From: Sphingomonas aerolata
Lineage (GTDB): Bacteria; Pseudomonadota; Alphaproteobacteria; Sphingomonadales; Sphingomonadaceae
Direction of reading: 5' to 3'
DNA: 64,000 bases
NCBI RefSeq assembly: GCF_003046295.1
Contig: NZ_PZZN01000003.1
Coordinates: forward strand, 434,001 to 498,000
The notes under the pieces were generated by a model that was given only the letters and a program-made list of their open reading frames with translations, did not search any database and was not told where the DNA came from. Made by a program: the position numbers and the translations under genes. This document shows positions 51,241 to 59,842 of this stretch, one piece after another; position 1 is the stretch's first letter, and every line of letters begins with the position of its first letter.

Positions 51241-51662
51241 GGTGTCTTGAATGCCAAGCCTCCCTTTAGCCGTGGAGCTGTAATTCTATGCGTTTTTAGT
51301 GCTCGTTGCCGAATAAGATCCAAAACCGGCGTCATGGACATCATAAGTTATGAGGCAGGGGGCATCGACGGAGGCGCGCCGACCAGTTGCTAAGGCAGCT
51401 TGAACATTACCCAAATAAGGGGGGGGGCGTGTTTGCGCGCGTAACCATGCGGAATGCCGATCCGGCCGGGCCGTGAACAACAGACCCGAACACGGCAGAA
51501 CTTAAAAAAAAGGCCGGGGCGTTCGCGTGAAACGGCTGTCTAGCGCACTGCGCCGAGACGACAGTGCCATGTGAGGGCATGCCACTCTTCCAGCGGACGG
51601 TGACGCGGTGGCATTAGTTTAGCCAGTTACTATATGCGACAGCCCTATACAGAGAGTTAACT
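51241..51662. other. Gap without supported gene
   Basis: 422 bases. Includes a nine-G run near 51419-51427. No gene, hairpin or repeat of note. Confidence 0.45.
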
Positions 51663-51929
51663 ATGACACAGAAGCTAAACGTTACCGCTGAGGATATTGC
51701 TTTGGCTGCATTTAATCACGCGAACGCTCTTTCGGCTCACCTGATCCAAAAGGGCCTTCTAACTATCGACGAGGCGAATGAGATAGCTGCCACGGCCGCC
51801 TCAATGTGCAAAGCGAGTGGTGGAGCAAATGCCGCGGAAGTAATTTATCGAGCTATCCCTTCGTGCCGCAATGTGGATCCAGTTGCAGCAGCCGAAGCCC
51901 GAGGCGCCGAGATTAGCCGACCAGAATGA
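51663..51929 (+). CDS. Hypothetical helical protein
   Basis: 88 residues from ATG 51663 with AGAG upstream. All-helical (TAEDIALAAFNHANALSAHL). Followed ten bases later by a nine-bp stem-loop at 51939-51965. Confidence 0.6.
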   Translation: MTQKLNVTAEDIALAAFNHANALSAHLIQKGLLTIDEANEIAATAASMCKASGGANAAEVIYRAIPSCRNVDPVAAAEARGAEISRPE

Positions 51930-51938
51930 CTGCGGTCG

Positions 51939-51965
51939 TCGACACTGCCTCTGGGCCAGTGTCGA
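51939..51965 (+). terminator. Stem-loop after the 51.7-kb gene
   Basis: TCGACACTG and CAGTGTCGA pair around nine bases. Confidence 0.6.
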
Positions 51966-52257
51966 TAATCGGTGGTGCTGGCGACAAAGGTGGTCTCTAT
52001 CCGATAAGCATGCGGTTCCGACCGTGTGCGCCTTTTTGAAACGGCAGTTTTCGAGAAGGAGATGGCGCGCCCGGAGGGCCTTCAATAATCTTGCAATCTC
52101 AATGCGATGATTTGTCTAACCTACACTGCAACGGCGACGGGGTTCTGCGGTGCCCCGTCGCCAATGCCTAACTGAGTAAGGCGAGTTTGCATCGTGTTTG
52201 ACTCGAAGACTAACCACCGGCAATTTCGGTCGGATGCACGGCCCTTCGAATCAGTAG
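51966..52257. other. Gap with a second hairpin
   Basis: Contains GGCGACGGGG and CCCCGTCGCC (52133-52162) around ten bases. No gene seen. Confidence 0.4.
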
Positions 52258-52704
52258 GTGGTAACCCCGCCACAACTTCCACCTGCAAAAAGCCAGGCCG
52301 AGTTCCTATCTCTCGCCAGGCAGAAGCTCGCTCTGGTCAAACTGCTGCTTCATACGAAAGGGCAACGTACGGCGTGCTACGTCGAATGCGGCTTCGCTGT
52401 CGAAGCCCTTTTGAAAGCGTTGATTTTGCAGGTGCACCAAAAGATTAGCTGGGACGCGACTCTGGACGGCTACCGCCATCATGAATTGAAAGGGCTCGCT
52501 GAGGGGTGTGGGATAACCACGGGCACCCTTATCGCTGCGGCCGAGTTTCGCGCTGCTTGGGCGACGGTATTTCAGTGGCGTCGCAGTGCCGGGTACCACC
52601 CTTTTGAAACGACTTTTGCCATCGCGGATGGTATGTACGAGGCTAGCTTTGGCCAGAAAGGAGTTGCAAAGTGGATCGAACTGAATTTCCAGTTGGCCCT
52701 TTAG
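52258..52704 (+). CDS. HEPN-like protein
   Basis: 148 residues from GTG 52258 (no clear ribosome site; an in-frame stop precedes). LARQKLALVKLL, ACYVECGFAVEALLKALI and YRHHELKGLAEGCG follow the helix pattern of HEPN domains. The RX4-6H motif of HEPN RNases is not seen, so RNase activity is doubtful. Overlaps the next gene by 34 bases. Confidence 0.65.
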   Translation: MVTPPQLPPAKSQAEFLSLARQKLALVKLLLHTKGQRTACYVECGFAVEALLKALILQVHQKISWDATLDGYRHHELKGLAEGCGITTGTLIAAAEFRAAWATVFQWRRSAGYHPFETTFAIADGMYEASFGQKGVAKWIELNFQLAL

Positions 52705-53207
52705 TCGACGATCTACCTGACGGCTATGTCGAAGCTGGTCGCGATTATCACTTGGCGCTCATGAAGCTGGGCCTCATCCCAGAGCTTACGCTCTGGGTAC
52801 ATGACGCTGCCATCGATGGTTGGGCACTCATGATCTGCACGCGACTCTACGACGCGGTCGGCGGCTATGGAATTATGGACCTGCTTTTCCGTGCGTATGA
52901 CGCGTCAGCCACGCCGCGATTGATAAATCCATTTATTCTCCGCTTAGAAAGCCCGAACCATCCGATCATCCGCGACATCAGTGCTACCCTTTCGGGCAGG
53001 GGCATGCCTACGCTGGTTGGAATAACATCAAGTGGTGAGGAAGTAGAGCAAACTGCAGACCACTCGATGGCCGAGAGCAGGATTGGCGATTTAAGCTTTC
53101 GCCACGGATGGCGCTATGTTGTTGGCCGCGAGAGTACCCACCCGGCAAACCCGTTCAAGGCATTCAAGGTTTTTAAGCGCTCGGTAGAGCAGCGGATTGC
53201 CGCGTAG
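52671..53207 (+). CDS. Partner gene of the HEPN-like protein
   Basis: 178 residues from GTG 52671, which has a strong AAAGGAG seven bases upstream, inside the preceding gene. An N-terminal half with GRDYHLALMKLGLIPELTLWVHD and a C-terminal half with HGWRYVVGRE. Not recognised; tight coupling argues that the two act together. Confidence 0.7.
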   Translation: MDRTEFPVGPLVDDLPDGYVEAGRDYHLALMKLGLIPELTLWVHDAAIDGWALMICTRLYDAVGGYGIMDLLFRAYDASATPRLINPFILRLESPNHPIIRDISATLSGRGMPTLVGITSSGEEVEQTADHSMAESRIGDLSFRHGWRYVVGRESTHPANPFKAFKVFKRSVEQRIAA

Positions 53208-53275
53208 CGATCCGGAGTCACCAGCATAGAAGTTCTAGCTGGCGTCATTTCGCAAGCTACAGGCAATCACGGAAA

Positions 53276-53299
53276 CGCCCGGCTCTTTCGAACCGGGCG
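53276..53299. terminator. Convergent terminator at the prophage boundary
   Basis: Same 24 bases as at 49024-49047; separates the plus-strand HEPN pair from the minus-strand phage genes. Confidence 0.7.
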
Positions 53300-53305
53300 C
53301 CTGAC

Positions 53306-53458
53306 TCACATCGTGTCGTAAAAGCCCGCGTGCAGCTTCGCCAGGGTGGCGTCGAACGTACCGCCATTGGCATCAGCGTCCTTCGCACGATCTCGGCCGT
53401 ACTCGGTCTTACCCTTGGCGGAGAGCTTCTTATAGCGTGCGTTCTCGGTCTTGCTCAT
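53306..53458 (-). CDS. Small basic protein after the tail fibre genes
   Basis: 50 residues from ATG 53458 with GGAAGAAGA upstream. Lys/Asp-rich, KTENARYKKLSAKGKTEYGRD. Overlaps the previous gene by 29 bases. Unknown. Confidence 0.6.
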   Translation of the reverse strand: MSKTENARYKKLSAKGKTEYGRDRAKDADANGGTFDATLAKLHAGFYDTM

Positions 53459-53780
53459 GGTTCTTCTTCCTACTCTGATGGTCCAGGTCGACAATAGTAT
53501 AGAGGTCCGCAGAGCACTGAGCTCCGAGGATCCCTATAAGCCTCCCGATGACCTGGTTATCGGGGGATGCGTGAAACGAGAGGGTCGGCTTACCGCTGCG
53601 GCGCCATAGCTTCCGGAATTTCGACAGAAGCGGCGCGAGCAGCTGGGGTTGCTCGACAGATAAGAAGTTGATGTACCAGCCGCTCTCAGCGGCATCCCAC
53701 GCGATCTGCGCGACGGGCGTCGGCCCCTGCCATGCTATCAGGCAGGAGCCGGACTGGCGAAACTCGGTGTACCCGGTCAT
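53430..53780 (-). CDS. Hypothetical protein downstream of the tail fibre
   Basis: 116 residues. ATG 53780 has a perfect AAAGGAGG eight bases upstream, which decides against GTG 53789. The fold resembles small acetyltransferase-like or chaperone proteins (SGWYINFLSVEQPQLLAPLLSKF), but no assignment is safe. Position suggests a fibre accessory protein. Confidence 0.65.
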   Translation of the reverse strand: MTGYTEFRQSGSCLIAWQGPTPVAQIAWDAAESGWYINFLSVEQPQLLAPLLSKFRKLWRRSGKPTLSFHASPDNQVIGRLIGILGAQCSADLYTIVDLDHQSRKKNHEQDRERTL

Positions 53781-53810
53781 GGGCAGCACCTCCTTTCATG
53801 TTGAGCTAGC

Positions 53811-56800
53811 TCAAGCCAAGTTGCCCGCGCGGAAGGCGTCGTACTGACGGCCATTGGAGATCGTCCCGGCCGCGCTCGAACGCACCCCAGCCCGCCCGAA
53901 GTAGAGCACCCCGTCGATTGCCGTAGCGACCTCTACACCTCCTATCAGTAGCCGGAGGTAGGGGCCGTCAGCCTCGCCCTGGACCGTGTAGGCAGCACCG
54001 GGGTCAGCCACTGCCACCGAAGCGAGCACCGTGGCCGAGTTGTCGATGTAGCGAATGATTCGGCCTAGGCCGGTGGCGGGCGTGTAGGCGAAGAAGTAGC
54101 ACGTCACCTGATCGGTGCGGGCTCTCAGGGCCACCCCCTGCTCGGGGGTGGCTGCTGCGGCGACCACCACGTCCGCTACTGCCATCTGGCGGGCGGACAG
54201 CGGCGCGCTGCTGAGGATGAAGCCCTGTGTGCTCTGGAAGGCGCGCCCTGCTCCGGTGGTCGTCAAGGCCCCGCTGCTGCCTGTAGGCGGTGCCCACGTG
54301 TGTCCAGTAGCGGATGCGCGGGAAGAGACTAGCACAGAGGTGGCATCGTTGAAGGGATCGCTGGAGGTTACCCCCGCAGCAAACACCGTCTCGTCATTCG
54401 CCGCATTGTTGATTGCATCGGCGCGCAGTACAGGCATCGCCACCTCGTATCCCGCAGGACTTAAGTGGACTCCATCCGAGAGGAACAGCGCCACATTCTT
54501 GGCTTGAAAGTAGGCATCCGTGGAGGGATCGCTGGAGCCGCGTACCGCAGTGATGTCCACGGCGCGGTTGATCTTCCCGGACGCCACCGCTGCGATGACC
54601 TTCTGGCGGAGTAGGTCTGCCTCACCCCCACGCTCCCAGCCGCCTTTGGGCGTATTCGTGGAAGTGTCCACACAGGGCAACGGGAGGATACTGGAGATGC
54701 GCGATCCCACAGGCATCAGGCCCTTGGCGATGTTCCAGACGGACTCCTTATTGGCGTAGACGCTGACGTTTTTCCCAGAGCCGATAACACTGGCCCCGTC
54801 CGAGATGTCGTTCTTCGCCCAGTTTTCCCGGAAGTGAGTGACGTAGGGCAGGTAGGCCTTCCGCATGTCCCCAGTCCCCGCCGCGATGAACTCGACCATG
54901 GTCGTTCCGTGGCGGGCCAAGCGGATCGTGGCGACCGGCTTTTGCCCCAGAGAGTTGACACTGGAGTGGGTGAACCCGGTAAGCATGTGCTGGCCAGACT
55001 GGTCCCCTGTGCCATCGGCAATGCTATCCCCAGCCTCCCCGCGAGCCTCCCCCGCGTGAACTGCGATGAGGGCCGAGCACGTGAAGCCCACGCCGAGCAC
55101 CGTCTCAGAAAACTGCCCTGTCTGAGCGGCCGGGGCGCTGGCGCTGAGGGGCGAGACAACCGCAGTCTCAGCCGGGTAGCGGACCGAGTAGTCGCTGCCG
55201 ATGAGATTGGTGTTGTAGTAGAGGTAGGAGGTGGGCTGGAGGTTGTCCACTTCCACCTGGAGCTGCACCCAGATGGCCTGACCGGCCAGGAACTTCGTGA
55301 AGGGGCCGAAGTCCGAGGCCTTGAACAGGTCGGTCTTCACCACGGTCTCGCCTGGAGCCATCACCCGCGTGGTGGAAGCCCCACCTCCGTAGGTGCCCAC
55401 CTTGGACGCGCCCGTGCCATCGTCGAGGATAACGCCGATCTGCTTGATGGTGACTGCCGAGACATTGGCGATTTCCCCAGAAGCACCCACCCACTTGTTG
55501 TCCGTGGTTAGGTAGAACTGAGTACACTCATCGGTGATAAGGACACGCTTGAGGGTGGTGCGTCCGCGCTGCTGACTTGTCTTCGCGTCGTACTGGTCAC
55601 GGGGGACTGCAGTGGCGTAGGCTGCTTGCCTCTCGGATGCAGCCGGGGGCGTAGTAGTTTGAGATCCCACTACCGTCAGTACACCGCTAGCCCCGGTCGC
55701 GCCGGTTGCAGACACGGAAAAATTGATCGTGCCCGCCGATATAGCGGACATGCCACGCACAACCTTCCAGCCCGCTGACGCATCGCCAGCAATCACCAGG
55801 CGGCCGTCGTTTGGCGTCACCGATGGCGTGACGCCAGCGGGAACGTTTGAGATATTGGATATCGTGGTGCCTGCGGCTGCGTTCGATGCGATCGAGATAG
55901 AGGCTGGCGACAGAGTGAGAGTTAGCGTCGCGGCCGATACAGTGCGCGTCAAAACCGACGACGAGGCGCTGCCGCCCGAGCCTGTAGCAAACTCTTGGTA
56001 CGTCAACGTACCAGCGGAAGCGGGAGCTGCGGTTAGCCCCGTGCTGATGGTCGAACCGTTGAGCGCCCAGGCACGGGACGTGATCGAGCCATTGCTTACA
56101 GCGCCTGGCGTTGCGGTATAGGTTGTCGTCCCCGCCGTGCCAGACGAAGGGCTGACCGTCGGCTGCGAGGTAAAGGCTGGCGCTGCCGCTGCTGCGGTTG
56201 CAACGGTCACCTGTTGTACCGTCGACTGCGTGGTGCCGCCTGGTCCGGTCGCTGTCTCTTGGTAGGTCAGGGTGCCGGACGATGCCGGAGACGCCGCGAT
56301 GCCGGTGCTGATCACCGTCCCGTTGATCGTCCACGATCGCGCCGTGATCGAGCCATTGCTGACGTTGCCCGCGGTTGCGGTGAATGTCGTCGCCCCGGCA
56401 GTTCCGGTATTTGGGCTGATGCTCGGCTGCGAGATGAAAGACGGTGCCGGGGTAGGGGTGACGGTGGCCGCAGTCACCGCTGCCACCTGAACCGTGGACG
56501 TCGTCGTGCCGCCTGGGCCTGACGCCGTCTCTTGATAGGCGAGCGTACCGGACGAAGCGGGCAGGGCCGTTATTCCGCTGCTGATGGCGGTGCCGTTCAG
56601 CAGCCAAACACGGGACACGACAGAGCCGTTGCTGACGGTGCCCGGCGTCGCGGCGTACAGTGTTGAGCCTGCGGTGCCGCTGGTCGGGCTAACGCTTGGC
56701 TGCGTCGTGAAGGCAGGCGCAGGCGTCGTTACGGGAACTCCGGCTGCCTCAAGCGCCGCAATACGCTTAATCAGCGCGTTCACCGTATCGCGCCAGTCGC

Positions 56801-56840
56801 GCGTAGACGTGTTGTTCGGGATATTCGTCAGCACGGCCAT
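53811..56840 (-). CDS. Tail fibre/spike protein with Ig-like repeats and an SGNH-hydrolase domain
   Basis: 1009 residues. A short N-terminal helix (DTVNALIKRIAALEAAG), then three repeats of about 85 residues starting PAF(T/I)xQPS(V/I)SP.(S/T)GTAG (about 42-300), a bacterial Ig-like strand region, then about 560-810 an SGNH-type domain with GDSIADG (block I Ser) and DGVHLSP (block V Asp-His), and a C-terminal beta-sandwich with RARTDQVTCYFFAY. The hydrolase could deacetylate host polysaccharide. ATG 56840 has AGGAG nine bases upstream. Confidence 0.82.
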   Translation of the reverse strand: MAVLTNIPNNTSTRDWRDTVNALIKRIAALEAAGVPVTTPAPAFTTQPSVSPTSGTAGSTLYAATPGTVSNGSVVSRVWLLNGTAISSGITALPASSGTLAYQETASGPGGTTTSTVQVAAVTAATVTPTPAPSFISQPSISPNTGTAGATTFTATAGNVSNGSITARSWTINGTVISTGIAASPASSGTLTYQETATGPGGTTQSTVQQVTVATAAAAAPAFTSQPTVSPSSGTAGTTTYTATPGAVSNGSITSRAWALNGSTISTGLTAAPASAGTLTYQEFATGSGGSASSSVLTRTVSAATLTLTLSPASISIASNAAAGTTISNISNVPAGVTPSVTPNDGRLVIAGDASAGWKVVRGMSAISAGTINFSVSATGATGASGVLTVVGSQTTTPPAASERQAAYATAVPRDQYDAKTSQQRGRTTLKRVLITDECTQFYLTTDNKWVGASGEIANVSAVTIKQIGVILDDGTGASKVGTYGGGASTTRVMAPGETVVKTDLFKASDFGPFTKFLAGQAIWVQLQVEVDNLQPTSYLYYNTNLIGSDYSVRYPAETAVVSPLSASAPAAQTGQFSETVLGVGFTCSALIAVHAGEARGEAGDSIADGTGDQSGQHMLTGFTHSSVNSLGQKPVATIRLARHGTTMVEFIAAGTGDMRKAYLPYVTHFRENWAKNDISDGASVIGSGKNVSVYANKESVWNIAKGLMPVGSRISSILPLPCVDTSTNTPKGGWERGGEADLLRQKVIAAVASGKINRAVDITAVRGSSDPSTDAYFQAKNVALFLSDGVHLSPAGYEVAMPVLRADAINNAANDETVFAAGVTSSDPFNDATSVLVSSRASATGHTWAPPTGSSGALTTTGAGRAFQSTQGFILSSAPLSARQMAVADVVVAAAATPEQGVALRARTDQVTCYFFAYTPATGLGRIIRYIDNSATVLASVAVADPGAAYTVQGEADGPYLRLLIGGVEVATAIDGVLYFGRAGVRSSAAGTISNGRQYDAFRAGNLA

Positions 56841-56896
56841 GCGTGGACACTCCTATTCAGGAAAGCGGGTTGGGCATTCATCAGCGTGGCGACGCG

Positions 56897-57160
56897 TCAG
56901 CGCGGCCAGGCGTCGACGGCGAGGCCGCGGCGCACGTCACAGAGCGCCAGGTCGGCGCGCGCGTCGCGCAGCGAGCCCTCGGCGTCCGCGCTGTTGGCGC
57001 TACCGTCCGGCTGCCGGCGCATCGGCGTTGCCGTGCAGGGCTTCTTCGCCTCGGCTGGCACTGGGGGGATCGCCGGCGAATAGCTCAGCGTCGAGCGCGT
57101 CGATGCCGCGCACGCGGTCAGCAGGAAGGCAGGCAGCACGGCCAGCAGCAGTTTGCGCAT
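56897..57160 (-). CDS. Rz1-like outer-membrane spanin lipoprotein
   Basis: 87 residues. Lipobox LLTAC (Cys about 17) and a Pro-rich stretch (PAIPPVPAEAKKP). Overlaps the Rz-like gene by 161 bases in another frame, the classic overlapping spanin layout. Confidence 0.75.
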   Translation of the reverse strand: MRKLLLAVLPAFLLTACAASTRSTLSYSPAIPPVPAEAKKPCTATPMRRQPDGSANSADAEGSLRDARADLALCDVRRGLAVDAWPR

Positions 57161-57449
57161 AAGTCCTCACGGTGTCAGTGGATCGAAGGATGATGGGTTC
57201 GCGATGCGCGAGGCGGTCGGCGAAGGTCGTGAACGCCGTGGTTTGCTGGACGGCGAACCGCGTTTCCGCCGCGGCGCGCAGCTGCTCGGCCTTCGCGATC
57301 TCGGCGCTCCACGCCGTTCGCTCGGCCTTCAGCGTTGTCTCAAGGTCATCGGCACGTGCTCGCGTCAGCAGCAGGCCGATGAGCAGGCCAGCCATAGGCA
57401 CTGACCACCACAAGCGCCGCAGCAGGGCGAAGCCCGCCGCCCAGGTCAT
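57000..57449 (-). CDS. Rz-like inner-membrane spanin
   Basis: 149 residues: N-terminal membrane anchor (about 10-28), then a long coiled-coil-like helix (DDLETTLKAERTAWSAEI). With Rz1 it would fuse the membranes at the last step of lysis. ATG overlaps the endolysin stop (ATGA). Confidence 0.75.
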   Translation of the reverse strand: MTWAAGFALLRRLWWSVPMAGLLIGLLLTRARADDLETTLKAERTAWSAEIAKAEQLRAAAETRFAVQQTTAFTTFADRLAHREPIILRSTDTVRTYAQTAAGRAACLPADRVRGIDALDAELFAGDPPSASRGEEALHGNADAPAAGR

Positions 57450-57958
57450 GCTTCGTTCGACGAAAAGGGCACGCCCGCGATCGTCTTCATTTTCACGGCG
57501 CCACCGATGACGGGCACGCCAGCGGGCCAGCGCGAGGCGGTCAGACGCGATTTTGCGATGCGCGTGACCGTGACAGCGTTGCCCTGGTTTCCGCCGAGCA
57601 CATGATATGCGGACTCATCTTCGCCGACATAGAAGCCGACATGCCCGCCGCCTGGGCGATCGAAGACGAGGACCGCACCGGGAGCAAGCCGCTCGGGCCG
57701 CAGTTTGCTACCCCAGGACGCCCAGCTTTTCGCACGCGCCGCGATCCTGACGGGCTCGACGCCGACCGCGACGAGGCATGCCGCGACAAAGCCACCGCAC
57801 CACGGCATCTCGTCATCTTTCCAGATCACGCCGTTCCATTTGCGCGCCGTGTTGAGAAACGCGATCAGGGCATTGTTGTGCGTGCGACCGACTATTTCGT
57901 GGGTGCCAAGAAGCGACCGGGCATGGCAAAGCCACGCCGGCTCTAATGCCGTCGTCAT
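57446..57958 (-). CDS. Endolysin, TIGR02594/CHAP-like peptidase
   Basis: 170 residues. Cysteine peptidase layout with MPWCGGFVAACL (Cys about 52) and GGGHVGFYVGE (His about 108); NQGNAV near the end. Cleaves cell-wall peptides in related phages. TAAGGAAT lies before ATG 57958. A truncated duplicate of its start lies upstream. Confidence 0.85.
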   Translation of the reverse strand: MTTALEPAWLCHARSLLGTHEIVGRTHNNALIAFLNTARKWNGVIWKDDEMPWCGGFVAACLVAVGVEPVRIAARAKSWASWGSKLRPERLAPGAVLVFDRPGGGHVGFYVGEDESAYHVLGGNQGNAVTVTRIAKSRLTASRWPAGVPVIGGAVKMKTIAGVPFSSNEA

Positions 57959-58468
57959 GCTTAATTCCTTACAATGGTGAGGCGTTTTCGACTTTGGCGC
58001 TGTTCAGATTGCGCCAGAGGGTTTTTCAAAGCTCCGGCCGGCCCGCCTCGCGCTTTTCCCCTTGTCGCTGATGCGGGCCGTTAACAAAATATTAACTACA
58101 ATTAGGCATTTTGCAGACGAGGCTCTGCCTCCCCGTGAAGGGTTCCCTGCTCGTCACGATGCCGCCCCAGCTACGACGAGCAGGGAGTACGGAGCGACGG
58201 TTTGACTGCCTGACACTGGAAGCCTCTCACGCCGGCTCTGATGCCGTCGTCATGATTATTTCCTTCGATGTGAAGCTATTGGCGAGGTTGGCTGTTATCG
58301 ACGGGCCGGGTTTCTTAACCTTGCCCGGTCGGCCCGCCATGACCTCTCCCGGTTGGGCGGGCCGTTACCTTGCAACCGACGACCAGCTCGCGGCGTTCTC
58401 AGGTCGCCGGGCATATCCCCAAGAGTGTCTTGGCCGGCTCGCCCTTGGCTGACCCTGGGGGCGGGCCG
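57959..58468 (-). other. Hairpin-rich gap between holin candidate and endolysin
   Basis: 510 bases. On the minus strand, three related stems start TAACGGCCCGC (near 58463, 58364 and 58082), and a fourth stem pairs CCCTGCTCGTC with GACGAGCAGGG (58145-58186). Between them, 58229-58255 repeats the first eight codons and the ribosome site of the endolysin gene, then hits a stop. Confidence 0.65.
58229..58255 (-). pseudogene. Truncated duplicate of the endolysin start
   Basis: Minus strand reads MTTASEP.A and TGA, against MTTALEPAW in the intact gene, with AAGGAA conserved before the ATG. Confidence 0.65.
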
Positions 58469-58753
58469 TTATTCTGCCGGCGTTGCCGGGCCGGTGCCGA
58501 TGGTCTGTGGTGGCAACTTGTCGAGCGCCGTCGCCAGGTTGGCGTCTTGTTGGGCACTCGCGCCTTTGCCAACGTTCAGCACCGCCGCGACGGCCGCGCC
58601 GACAATCGGGCCCAGGCCGGTGAAGAAGCCATCAACAAAGCGAGTGTTGTTCGCCGGAACCTGATGGAAGAACGATATCGTCGCGAGCCCGATGTATCCG
58701 ACGATCAGGGTAAGGGCGATGACATAGCGCCAGTGGCGGTCAACGTCGCTCAT
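58469..58753 (-). CDS. Holin candidate
   Basis: 94 residues with two membrane spans (about 9-29, 42-60) and a charged tail. Position directly before the endolysin supports a holin role. ATGA overlap with the upstream gene. Confidence 0.65.
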   Translation of the reverse strand: MSDVDRHWRYVIALTLIVGYIGLATISFFHQVPANNTRFVDGFFTGLGPIVGAAVAAVLNVGKGASAQQDANLATALDKLPPQTIGTGPATPAE

Positions 58754-59238
58754 TCGGGTGCTCCTGGCTTAGTGGCGGCGATCGCAGCAGCATGGATTGC
58801 TCCAGCCTCTTGTTTCTCACGGGCTATCTGCTGAGCTCGCATCTCTTCGATCATCGCTGCAGCCGTCGCTGCATCGTCCGGGTTCTTTTTTACCATCATC
58901 AGGAAAGCGGTCAGGCACTGATCGAGATTGTTGATGCGGTGCCGATCGACCGCGCGCTCTGCCTGATGCAGCGCCTCCTTAAACTCACCCTTTTTTTCGA
59001 GCTTGGCGATCCGCTGGCGCATCGCTTCCATCTCTTCCGCGCGCTCGTTCAAAAGATTCGCCTCTCGCTCGTTCGCGATCTTCTTCAGAGCTGGGCGGCT
59101 TTTGATGATTGCCACAAGGACGCCGCCGACGAGCAGGTTGAGCAACCCGACCGCAGCAGTCGTCCAGGTGAAGCCAGTGCTGACTGGAACGGCCTTGGCC
59201 GCTGCAGCTGCGAGACTAAACCCGAGGACCACGGCCAT
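58750..59238 (-). CDS. Membrane-anchored coiled-coil protein
   Basis: 162 residues: two N-terminal spans (about 4-45), then a long charged helix (ALKKIANEREANLLNERAEE and on). Lysis-cassette location; exact role unknown. Confidence 0.6.
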   Translation of the reverse strand: MAVVLGFSLAAAAAKAVPVSTGFTWTTAAVGLLNLLVGGVLVAIIKSRPALKKIANEREANLLNERAEEMEAMRQRIAKLEKKGEFKEALHQAERAVDRHRINNLDQCLTAFLMMVKKNPDDAATAAAMIEEMRAQQIAREKQEAGAIHAAAIAATKPGAPE

Positions 59239-59497
59239 ACGCCCATGCTACGCGGATAATGTACATGCCCGTCGCTCCGCTCAGGACATACAAAGCCTGC
59301 CAGAGCATCACGTTCTCGGGCGCCAGCAGCCAGCGGGCGCAGAACCCTATCATGACGAAGGCCGTCGCGACGCACGCGAGGCGCATCGGGTCACCGCGGC
59401 GCGTCCCGTTGCCTGACACAGCGCCCCATGCACCGGGCACGGCATAGATAAGCAAAACGCCCCAGATGAGGATGTTGACTACCCGTAGTCCGGTCAT
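59216..59497 (-). CDS. Small polytopic membrane protein
   Basis: 93 residues, three spans (about 7-25, 38-58, 65-85). May be a second holin-like protein. Overlaps the next gene by 23 bases. Confidence 0.6.
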   Translation of the reverse strand: MTGLRVVNILIWGVLLIYAVPGAWGAVSGNGTRRGDPMRLACVATAFVMIGFCARWLLAPENVMLWQALYVLSGATGMYIIRVAWAYGRGPRV

Positions 59498-59547
59498 GCG
59501 TCTTTCCTTTCCGCGACCGCTTGGGTTGCGAAGCTTGTCTTGCTCAT
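59494..59547 (-). CDS. 17-residue leader ORF
   Basis: MSKTSFATQAVAERKDA, ribosome site GAGGA seven bases upstream, and a TGA overlapping the next ATG. Could couple translation of the membrane protein. Confidence 0.35.
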   Translation of the reverse strand: MSKTSFATQAVAERKDA

Positions 59548-59557
59548 GGATCTGTCC

Positions 59558-59842
59558 TCAGGGTTTCGGCGCGCAGCCGAGGAAGGCGCTCTCAACGTTG
59601 CGCCGGCAGTGGTCCGGTTCAGAGCCGAGCAGCACGAACAGTCGATCGATCACCACCTCGAGCACGAGGCCCCAGCGGTGACCCTTGATCGCAGCGCGGC
59701 CGACGCGGCTGGAGATCGTCTCATCAGCCGAAGGGGTTGGCCCGCCAACAGCCACGTAGATCGGCACGGCGATCAGGATGTAGGCGAGCTGGTCAACCGC
59801 GACGAGCAGCTGTCGCAACCCGAGCCAGAAGCGCTCATGCAT
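59558..59842 (-). CDS. Conserved phage membrane protein (DETxSSR type)
   Basis: 94 residues: one or two hydrophobic stretches, the motif SADETISSRVGR, and DHCRRNVESA near the end. This pattern recurs beside lysis genes in many phages, from memory; role unknown. Confidence 0.7.
   Translation of the reverse strand: MHERFWLGLRQLLVAVDQLAYILIAVPIYVAVGGPTPSADETISSRVGRAAIKGHRWGLVLEVVIDRLFVLLGSEPDHCRRNVESAFLGCAPKP

Noticed and set aside
52194..52448. 84-codon plus frame overlapping the HEPN-like gene
   Set aside because: Competes with a better-supported frame; no ribosome site or domain.
33600..53300. Insertion sequences or integron
   Set aside because: No transposase, IS-type inverted ends, integron integrase or attC-like sites were recognised.
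58111..58452. 113-codon plus frame in the lysis gap
   Set aside because: Spans hairpins and the duplicated endolysin start; opposite to all phage genes there.
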